A DNA stretch of 64,000 nucleotides from Bacillus cabrialesii (GTDB lineage Bacteria > Bacillota > Bacilli > Bacillales > Bacillaceae), in contig NZ_CP096889.1 of the NCBI RefSeq assembly GCF_004124315.2, positions 1,781,001-1,845,000 on the forward strand, read 5' to 3'. The translations under genes and the position numbers were made by a program. The notes under the pieces are model-generated. The model was given only the letters and a program-made list of their open reading frames with translations, was not told the DNA's origin and made no database searches. Positions 32,533 through 38,307 of the stretch are shown here, piece after piece. Every line of letters begins with the position of its first letter. The stretch's first letter is position 1.

Positions 32533-32616
32533 ATGGCATACGGGCCAAAAATAATTATCTTTTTGGATGAACTAGATGATCCGAATGGAAGAATCATTCT
32601 AGAGTGCAGAATTTAA
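32533..32616 (+). CDS. 27-residue peptide gene of unknown function
   Basis: ATG 32533 to TAA 32614-32616 encodes a 27-residue peptide: a short hydrophobic run (KIIIFLDEL) followed by an acidic turn (DDPNGR) and the ending IILECRI with one cysteine three residues from the end. It has no signal peptide and is too short for a membrane span plus loops. The case for a real gene is its surroundings: a good sigma-A promoter 22 bases upstream, GAGGGGGTG at 9-10 bases before the ATG, and a perfect 10-bp terminator 18 bases after the stop. Nothing else fits in the transcript of about 150 bases, so it is either a peptide gene or a small regulatory RNA with a short reading frame. I do not recognise a family. 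Confidence 0.6.
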   Translation: MAYGPKIIIFLDELDDPNGRIILECRI

Positions 32617-32634
32617 TTACATCATTGTGTTTTG

Positions 32635-32667
32635 CTTCCTGTTCGTGTGAACAGGAAGTTTTATTTT
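32635..32667 (+). terminator. Terminator of the 27-codon mini-gene
   Basis: A perfect 10-bp stem CTTCCTGTTC / GAACAGGAAG with a GTGT loop, followed by TTTTATTTT. Confidence 0.9.
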
Positions 32668-32868
32668 GAATTATGAAAGGAAACTCTGTTTTTTTCGCTT
32701 TTATCATTGGTAATGTAAAAATATAAGGAGCTATTGATTTCTGCCATATCGATCATCAATGATTCTATGATTACACTCATCACGTTACAATTTCTTGAGG
32801 ACTTTCCGCCAAACTAAACGATCAGAATGATATAAAAGCAAAAAACACTTAAATTCCCATAGGCAATC

Positions 32869-33324
32869 TTAAGCTGCTTCTCTGTTTGGCTGGTTATCAA
32901 AGGCAAGTTCAATGAGTGCCATCAATGCTGATATCACAAAAAGCAAGACATTTGAAATAAATATAGACTGCATATAGTAATCTGCAAAACAGATCGTTAT
33001 GAAATTGCTCACAAAGTACAGTGTGAAAGCAAAAAGTGCAGTTTTTTTCAATGAAAATGATTTTGCCAGAATCATAGAGACAAGCTTTGTGAGTGGATCT
33101 ATGATCAAGCCTGCAGCAAAACAGACCAAAATAAATAAAACTAATGTTTGATTGGAATCGTAAGTAATGCCCAGAATGGAGAATAATCCTTTCATCCCGA
33201 AGAAAAAGCCGCCGAAGATCACCGCAAGTGCAATGGCAACGATCAGAATGATAGATACAATTACGATTAATTTTGAGCTCAGGTTTAAATCTTTAAACTG
33301 CTCGTTCTGTTCTTTTTGACTCAA
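32869..33324 (-). CDS. ymzD: YrvL-like four-helix membrane protein (ymzD position)
   Basis: A 151-residue membrane protein with four predicted segments (about residues 18-43, 58-78, 87-110 and 115-138) after a polar N-terminus (MSQKEQNEQFKDLNLSSK). The start TTG 33324 is used because AAGGGAGCG stands 8 bases upstream; the in-frame ATG at 33357 has no ribosome binding site. The fold and hydrophobic pattern resemble the YrvL family of small membrane regulators. The symbol ymzD rests on position next to ymcC, from memory of the 168 map, so it is tentative. The mRNA leader is about 115 bases and can form a long-range stem (GCTAGG with CCTAGC). It is probably transcribed on its own. Confidence 0.6.
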   Translation of the reverse strand: MSQKEQNEQFKDLNLSSKLIVIVSIILIVAIALAVIFGGFFFGMKGLFSILGITYDSNQTLVLFILVCFAAGLIIDPLTKLVSMILAKSFSLKKTALFAFTLYFVSNFITICFADYYMQSIFISNVLLFVISALMALIELAFDNQPNREAA

Positions 33325-33447
33325 GCATGACGCTCCCTTCACCTGCTTACTCACCAAACAGTTACCCGGCTAGGATATGAAGCTCCTAAGCTTATTCCGA
33401 ATAAAAATAGCAAGAGTTCAAGTACCCTAGCAGATCATTTGAAAAAC

Positions 33448-33456
33448 AGTATAACA
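33448..33456 (-). promoter_or_regulatory. Extended -10 promoter of the YrvL-like gene
   Basis: On the - strand TGTTATACT fits TGnTATAnT. No clear -35. It lies downstream of the ymcC terminator. Confidence 0.5.
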
Positions 33457-33472
33457 TATATTTACAAAAACT

Positions 33473-33507
33473 AAAAAAGCCCTTTTCCAGCGGAAAGGAC
33501 CTTTTTT
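33473..33507 (-). terminator. Terminator of ymcC
   Basis: CCTTTCC and GGAAAAGG pair around GCT, with A- and T-runs on both sides, so it could work in both directions; on the - strand it ends ymcC. Confidence 0.85.
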
Positions 33508-33516
33508 CTCATCATG

Positions 33517-34074
33517 TTAACTTTTGAAATTCTCCGAAGCTTTTTCTTTTTTCGGCCAGATAAAATAACTGGCGGTAAAAAGAAAATCAATGCCTAAAAT
33601 GACTGTCCACATTTTAAGAATGCCGCTTAATGCCTCGGTACGGGCAGAATCATTGATGAAATAGACCATCCCTGCTAATAGTCCCGCACCGATAAGGTAA
33701 GCCAGCACGTGCCTTATCCAGCTTTTTGCATAGTGCTTGGCGTAGTCCATTCCATAGCGTTTTAGCGGTTTGGATCCTTGTTTTGTCACATAATATTGAA
33801 ATCTTTCGTCCGCCCATCGAATCATTTGTTTCCCATAGGCGATCGATATCCCGATGTAAACAGCAGCAATCCCGTGGGCAGCAGTCGCTGAGGCTCCGCG
33901 GTAAAGGTCCACACCAGTGGCCGCTAATAAGATCAAATCGATAACTGGAGTTAAGGCTAGGAATAGCAGTCCTAATGTATGCTGTTTGAATAGGTAGCGT
34001 ACAGCAAGCCCTAAAACAATCACAACCCAAAACGCAATTTCACAGAAGACAATCATCCATGCGATACCGTTCAA
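33517..34074 (-). CDS. ymcC: Integral membrane protein YmcC
   Basis: A 185-residue membrane protein, divergent from pksA. Predicted segments lie at about residues 5-25, 32-53, 63-80, 123-141 and 153-172, with a basic cytoplasmic loop (WADERFQYYVTKQGSKPLKRYGMDYAKHYAKSW) in between and a Lys/Glu-rich tail. The start is TTG 34074 with GAGGGGA 6 bases upstream. I know no function for it. The promoter (TTACAA-17-TATTAT) is overlapped by two TetR-type palindromes shared with pksA, so it is very likely repressed by PksA, a typical divergent regulator-target pair. A role in membrane protection or transport is possible but unsupported by motifs. Confidence 0.85.
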   Translation of the reverse strand: MNGIAWMIVFCEIAFWVVIVLGLAVRYLFKQHTLGLLFLALTPVIDLILLAATGVDLYRGASATAAHGIAAVYIGISIAYGKQMIRWADERFQYYVTKQGSKPLKRYGMDYAKHYAKSWIRHVLAYLIGAGLLAGMVYFINDSARTEALSGILKMWTVILGIDFLFTASYFIWPKKEKASENFKS

Positions 34075-34091
34075 TCCATTCCCCTCTTTTC

Positions 34092-34105
34092 AATACAGTT
34101 GTATT
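34092..34105. promoter_or_regulatory. PksA-type operator 1 (ymcC side)
   Basis: AATACA-GT-TGTATT, perfect 6-bp arms. It covers the region just after the ymcC -10, at the predicted start of transcription. Confidence 0.75.
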
Positions 34106-34111
34106 ATTTAA

Positions 34112-34140
34112 ATAATATGTTACCACCTTTGTTTTTGTAA
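34112..34140 (-). promoter_or_regulatory. Sigma-A promoter of ymcC
   Basis: On the - strand: TTACAA (34140-34135), 17 bp, TATTAT (34117-34112). The -35 shares bases with operator 2 and the start site lies in operator 1. Confidence 0.65.
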
Positions 34141-34153
34141 CACAACTGTATTA
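34138..34153. promoter_or_regulatory. PksA-type operator 2 (pksA side)
   Basis: TAACACA-AC-TGTATTA, 7-bp arms with one mismatch, 41 bases before the pksA start codon. It touches the ymcC -35 and lies 6 bases upstream of the pksA -35. Confidence 0.75.
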
Positions 34154-34159
34154 TAAAAA

Positions 34160-34188
34160 TTGCTCTCTTCTTTTTTTCTTGTTACAAT
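34160..34188 (+). promoter_or_regulatory. Sigma-A promoter of pksA
   Basis: TTGCTC, 17 bp, TACAAT, with an extended TGT before the -10. The expected start site falls on or within a base or two of the pksA ATG at 34195. Confidence 0.65.
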
Positions 34189-34194
34189 AAAGCT

Positions 34195-34812
34195 ATGCCA
34201 AAACAAATTGACCATGAGAAAAGAAGAAAACAAATTGCAGAAGCGACGTGGCGTGTGATTTTAGAACGGGGGATGGAGGGAGCCTCAGCCAGAAACATTG
34301 CAAAGGAAGCAGGGCTGTCATTAGGTGCGCTGCGCCATTATTTCTCTACTCAGGATGAGCTGCTTGTTTTTGCAATGAAGCTCGTTCAAGAAAAGGCGAT
34401 AGGCCGTATCGAGGACATTGCAATGAAGGATTTGCCCCCTAAGGAAAAAGTGTTACATATTTTGCTTGAAATTGTCCCGACAAATGAAGAAACAATTAGA
34501 GAAATGGAGGTGTGGTTTGCTTTTACGGTTTACGCCAGACATAAAAAGGATATGTTTGATGCGAACCATGACGGGATCTACAGCGGTATACGGAATCTGA
34601 TTGCCTATTTAGGTGAATTTGATTTGCTAAAGCAGAATACAGATAAAGACATTGAAGCTGAGAGACTTTACGCGCTTATTGACGGTTTGGCTTTACATGC
34701 GATGCTTGACCCTGTGCGAGTGAATAAAGACAGAATCAAACGTGTCATTATGCAGCATGTAGAATCAATTTGCACAGAAAAAATACATGAGACAGAAGAA
34801 AGAAATCAATAA
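34195..34812 (+). CDS. pksA: TetR-family regulator PksA
   Basis: A 205-residue TetR-type regulator. Residues about 8-55 are the N-terminal helix-turn-helix (RRKQIAEATWRVILERGMEGASARNIAKEAGLS followed by GALRHYFSTQDELLVFAM), with the usual GxLxxYF turn. The rest is a helical ligand-binding and dimer domain. The ATG at 34195 has no ribosome binding site, and the promoter -10 ends only 6 bases upstream, so the mRNA may be leaderless. It is divergent from ymcC and shares two palindromic operators with it; a third copy lies at the LCI-like gene. The name links it to the pks cluster, but no copy of the palindrome was seen in front of pksB or pksC. The inducer is unknown; a cluster metabolite would be a reasonable guess. 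Confidence 0.9.
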   Translation: MPKQIDHEKRRKQIAEATWRVILERGMEGASARNIAKEAGLSLGALRHYFSTQDELLVFAMKLVQEKAIGRIEDIAMKDLPPKEKVLHILLEIVPTNEETIREMEVWFAFTVYARHKKDMFDANHDGIYSGIRNLIAYLGEFDLLKQNTDKDIEAERLYALIDGLALHAMLDPVRVNKDRIKRVIMQHVESICTEKIHETEERNQ

Positions 34813-34825
34813 GACGCAGCGCGAG

Positions 34826-34869
34826 AAAGCTATTTTTGTTGGAGATGTTTCCAATAGAATAGCTTTTTT
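34826..34869 (+). terminator. Terminator of pksA
   Basis: AAAGCTATT and AATAGCTTT form the outer stem with an inner TTGGA/TCCAA, followed by TTTT. Confidence 0.85.
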
Positions 34870-34976
34870 ATATGCACAAAAACAAGGATCTCAGAAAAAA
34901 ATGGAAAACAATCATGCTGTTTGGTAAAGTGGAATGAAAGATGGACTAGGAACTTTACATGATAGGAATGGTGTAA

Positions 34977-35654
34977 ATGAATCTTACTTATAAGGTACAT
35001 CCAATTAAAACTAGCTATCAAGGCTGGACGAATTATTGCTATATCATTGAAGATATTGTGAGCAGAACTGCAATTGTTGTTGATCCCTCATGGGAACTGA
35101 ATAAAATAACGAATAAACTTTCTGAACTGAAATTAGAATTAACAGCAATCGCATTGACCCACTCTCATTATGATCACGTAAACCTGGTAGAGCCGCTGAC
35201 GAAGATGTTTAACGCTCAAGTTTATATGTCAAAAAAAGAAATTGATTATTATCAATTCAGATGCAGAAATTTAATTGGCCTGCATGATCATCAGGCGATC
35301 AAAATAGGGAATACAAGGGCGCAATGCCTTCTCACACCGGGGCATACAGCCGGCGGAATGTGTTATTTGTTTTCTGAGAGTATTTTTACAGGAGATACGG
35401 TATTTACAGAAGGGTGCGGCATATGTGAGGATGATGGCAGTTCTGCGGAAGAGATGTACAAAAGCATTCAAAGGATTAAGTCGGAGGTTTTACCCTATGT
35501 ACGCGTTTATCCTGGCCACTCATTTGGCAAAGCGCCCGGACATTCGATTGAGGATCTTTATCAGTTTAATATTTACTTTCAAATTGATAAGAAAGAATAT
35601 TTTGTGAAATTTCGCACTCGCAAAAACCAAAAGGGTATTTTTGATTTTAAATAA
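34977..35654 (+). CDS. pksB: Metallo-beta-lactamase-fold hydrolase PksB
   Basis: A 225-residue hydrolase of the glyoxalase II type metallo-beta-lactamase fold. The dinuclear metal motif HxHxDH is complete in THSHYDHV (near residue 62), followed by the third-ligand histidine in LTPGHTAGGMCYL, the bridging aspartate in FTGDTVF, and the last histidine in VYPGHS. The substrate is probably a thioester or lactone linked to polyketide synthesis; it is not known to be needed for the core bacillaene structure. GGAATGGTG lies before ATG 34977. The gene is isolated by 160 bases from pksA and 375 bases from pksC, so it is not in a tight operon. Confidence 0.92.
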   Translation: MNLTYKVHPIKTSYQGWTNYCYIIEDIVSRTAIVVDPSWELNKITNKLSELKLELTAIALTHSHYDHVNLVEPLTKMFNAQVYMSKKEIDYYQFRCRNLIGLHDHQAIKIGNTRAQCLLTPGHTAGGMCYLFSESIFTGDTVFTEGCGICEDDGSSAEEMYKSIQRIKSEVLPYVRVYPGHSFGKAPGHSIEDLYQFNIYFQIDKKEYFVKFRTRKNQKGIFDFK

Positions 35655-36029
35655 GTCTTCTGAATCTATTATCCTATTTTCCTTCGAATATCTAAATGAT
35701 TAGTCATCTTTAAAATGATTATATAGAAGGATTTTATTTATATTGAACAAAGCTCAGGCGATAAGGTGAAGCGTTTCTCATCATATCTGCGTCCCATACG
35801 TGATACGGGTCATTTTTCTTATGTTTAGCTGTATCTTCTGATCCTTTATGCCCTAATTGAAAAAAACAGGAAAACAATCGACTAAACTGTAGGAAAAATT
35901 AACTTGACGGATAATATTTACAGAGGTTACCATCAACATGAACATGCTACTATTTATCCGGTCATCACTATTTTTTATAAAATCATAGAAGTAAACCGCA
36001 TCTACTAATCGGAAGGGTGGCTTTGAGGA
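35655..36029. other. pksB-pksC gap: promoter region with a coding remnant on the - strand
   Basis: This gap should contain the main promoter of the pks operon, but no sigma-A promoter with both hexamers is clear; TTGACG at 35904 has no good partner. On the - strand at 35859-35734 an open frame reads LGHKGSEDTAKHKKNDPYHV and continues with WDADMMRNASPYRLS before a stop. It looks like the C-terminal end of a lost gene. It has no start or ribosome binding site. I do not recognise the protein. Confidence 0.35.
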
Positions 36030-36896
36030 ATGATCACATATGTTTTTCCGGGCCAGGGTTCACAGAAACAGGGAATGGGCAGCGATCTATTCGATGAATT
36101 TAAAGAACTGACGGATCAGGCAGATGAGATCTTAGGATATTCAATCAAACGTCTTTGCCTGGAAAATCCTTATTCTAATTTAAACAAAACACAATTTACT
36201 CAGCCGGCTTTATATGTGGTAAACGCATTAAGCTATCTAAAAAAAATCAGGGAAGCAGAAGCTATGCCAGATTTTGTCGCCGGGCACAGCTTGGGTGAAT
36301 ACAATGCGTTATTTGCAGCTAAAGCCTTTGATTTTGAGACAGGTTTAAAGCTTGTAAGAAAAAGAGGCGAGCTGATGAGTATGGTGAGCAACGGCGGTAT
36401 GGCAGCTATTATGGGTTTAAATGAAGAGCAGGTTGCAAAGGCTCTGAAAGAATATCAATTACACGACGTTGATATTGCTAATGTGAACGCCCCATATCAA
36501 ATTGTGATTTCAGGCAAAAAAGATGAAATTGAAAAAGCCGCATCTCTTTTTGAAACGATGACTGAAGTGACAATGGTACTCCCCTTAAACGTAAGCGGCG
36601 CGTTTCATTCCAGATACATGAATAAAGCAAAAGAAGAATTCGAGCAGTTCCTTCATACCTTTCATTTTTCGCCTCCGTCTATCCCGGTTATTTCTAATGT
36701 GTATGCCAAACCGTATACATACGAATTCATGAAACTGACGCTGGCAGATCAAATCAATCATTCCGTGAAATGGACCGAGAGCATAAGCTATCTAATGAGA
36801 GAAGGCCAAATGGAGTTTGAGGAAATAGGGCCCGGTAATGTGTTAACAGGGTTAATTCATCGCATAAAGAAAGATGCGGAACCAATGACCCGCTGA
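36030..36896 (+). CDS. pksC: Malonyl-CoA acyltransferase PksC (trans-acting)
   Basis: A 288-residue free-standing acyltransferase. The nucleophile Ser87 is in GHSLGEYNAL, the oxyanion motif PGQGSQKQGMG is at the start, and the GAFHSRYM motif carries the second catalytic histidine. The histidine-containing GAFHS form is typical for malonyl specificity. In the bacillaene pathway PksC is reported to load malonyl onto AcpK for beta-branching. The ribosome binding site is ambiguous (GGAAGGGTGG about 11 bases, or TTTGAGG directly, before ATG 36030). It is closely similar to the N-terminal domain of PksE, indicating duplication. Unlike the later genes, it is followed by a gap of 430 bases before pksD. 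Confidence 0.94.
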   Translation: MITYVFPGQGSQKQGMGSDLFDEFKELTDQADEILGYSIKRLCLENPYSNLNKTQFTQPALYVVNALSYLKKIREAEAMPDFVAGHSLGEYNALFAAKAFDFETGLKLVRKRGELMSMVSNGGMAAIMGLNEEQVAKALKEYQLHDVDIANVNAPYQIVISGKKDEIEKAASLFETMTEVTMVLPLNVSGAFHSRYMNKAKEEFEQFLHTFHFSPPSIPVISNVYAKPYTYEFMKLTLADQINHSVKWTESISYLMREGQMEFEEIGPGNVLTGLIHRIKKDAEPMTR

Positions 36897-37332
36897 AATC
36901 AATTGTTCCCATGGCAGTGCTAGGGACAAATTGAGGTATAAAGTTTTAGAGATGCAATCGTTCGATTGACACTGTTTCTAAATGAATTACTTTATATACT
37001 GTTACATAAGGGCTGATAAAACATGTTTCAAGCCATATTAGACATTTGAACTATGCCGGCCGATATGCCAATCATCGCTCTCACATCTAGAAGATCTCCT
37101 TTTAACCGCACCCAAGTAATCATAGAGTCGATGTTCTTTGCTGATCCTGTCATCATGTTACATCAATTTTAAAATACCAACATACATCTACGATCACTTC
37201 ATAAAAGATCCGCATCCAGAGCACCAAAAGCAATCCTCTCTAAAGTTGATTCTCCTTTATTTCTTTTTGCAGTATACATGGAGATGAGAAATCAATTTAG
37301 CCGTTATAAATATAAAAAAGTAGGTTATGCAT
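36897..37332. other. 430-base gap inside the pks gene series
   Basis: After pksC an imperfect stem (CAATT-GTTCCC with GGGAC-AAATTG, 36899-36936) appears without a T-run. TTGACA occurs at 36965 but has no -10 at a normal distance. On the - strand 37028-37156 there is a 42-codon frame beginning MMTGSAKNIDSMITW; a second - strand frame over the same bases also reads as protein-like, so the identity of this remnant is unclear. No full gene is seen, and the start of pksD follows a weak ribosome binding site. Confidence 0.4.
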
Positions 37333-38307
37333 ATGAATGAACCGCTCGTTTTTATGTTTTCCGGACAAGGTTCCCAGTACTACCATATGGGGAAGGAATT
37401 ATTTAAAGGAAACACCGTGTTTCGCCAATCAATGCTTGAGATGGACGCCATTGCAGCACGGCGGATCGGCACATCCATTGTTGAAGAAGTTTATCATCCT
37501 GCTAAACGTGTGTCGGATCCGTTTGATCGCATTCTTTTTACCCACCCCGCCATCTTTATGGTTGAGTATTCCTTATATAAGGTTTTGGAGGATAGGGGAA
37601 TCTATCCTGATTACGTATTGGGAACAAGTCTGGGAGAATTCATGGCAGCGGCTGTGTCCGGTGTGTCAGACCCAGAGAATGTACTGGATAGCATACTTGA
37701 ACAGGCCATTGTCATCCAAAATTCCTGCGAAAAAGGAAAAATGCTGGCCATTCTTGATAAACCGCAATTACTGAATGATGATCCGCAGCTGTTTGGAAAT
37801 AGTGAACTTATTTCGATTAATTATGATTCACACTTCGTCATTTCTGGTGAAGAAGAAAACATAAAGCAGCTCATGGAGGATTTAAAAGAGAAACAGATTC
37901 TTTGCCAGCTGCTGCCTGTGTCCTATGCCTTTCATTCTTCGCTTATTGATCCGGCAGAAAGCGGCTACGCAGAATTTCTAAGATCAATGTCTATTCAAAA
38001 TCCGTCAATACCGCTTGTATCGAGTTTAACTGGAAACCGCCTTTTCAAAATGGACAAGCATTTCTTTTGGGATGCGGTCAGAAGGCCAATGAGATTTCGC
38101 GAAGCGATTCAATATTTGGAAACCCGGCACACATGCCGGTTTATCGATTTAGGCCCGTCCGGCACCTTAGCTGCTTTTGTGAAACAGCTGATCCAAGGAG
38201 ATTCAGCTGACCGCTGCTGCTCGATCATGACACCATTTCATCAGGAGCTGAAAAATCTGAAAACGGTTGAGTCTTTTCGTAAACCAGAAAGGAAGTTTAC
38301 AAGATGA
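37333..38307 (+). CDS. pksD: AT-like acyl hydrolase PksD
   Basis: A 324-residue protein of the acyltransferase fold. It has the opening FSGQGSQYYHMG, but its nucleophile motif reads GTSLGEFMAA instead of GHSxG, with threonine in place of histidine, and the later motif is YAFHSSLIDPAE. This pattern matches the trans-acting acyl hydrolases (PedC-like) of trans-AT polyketide pathways, which remove stalled acyl groups from carrier proteins. So a proofreading role is more likely than malonyl loading. ATG 37333 is chosen over ATG 37327 because TAGGT is better spaced; this gives the expected length. Its stop overlaps the pksE start by 4 bases. Confidence 0.9.
   Translation: MNEPLVFMFSGQGSQYYHMGKELFKGNTVFRQSMLEMDAIAARRIGTSIVEEVYHPAKRVSDPFDRILFTHPAIFMVEYSLYKVLEDRGIYPDYVLGTSLGEFMAAAVSGVSDPENVLDSILEQAIVIQNSCEKGKMLAILDKPQLLNDDPQLFGNSELISINYDSHFVISGEEENIKQLMEDLKEKQILCQLLPVSYAFHSSLIDPAESGYAEFLRSMSIQNPSIPLVSSLTGNRLFKMDKHFFWDAVRRPMRFREAIQYLETRHTCRFIDLGPSGTLAAFVKQLIQGDSADRCCSIMTPFHQELKNLKTVESFRKPERKFTR

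Noticed and set aside
32673..32726. A 17-codon + strand frame (MKGNSVFFAFIIGNVKI) after the mini-gene terminator
   Set aside because: No promoter between the terminator and the ATG, no ribosome binding site and no terminator of its own.
29700..34100. CRISPR array, tRNA, rRNA, insertion sequence or attachment site in the variable island
   Set aside because: No regularly spaced repeats, no tRNA-like cloverleaf, no transposase and no clear terminal inverted or direct repeats were seen.
35904..35932. TTGACG-17-TTACCA as the pks operon promoter
   Set aside because: The -10 candidate has too few consensus bases; the main pks promoter could not be located by eye.
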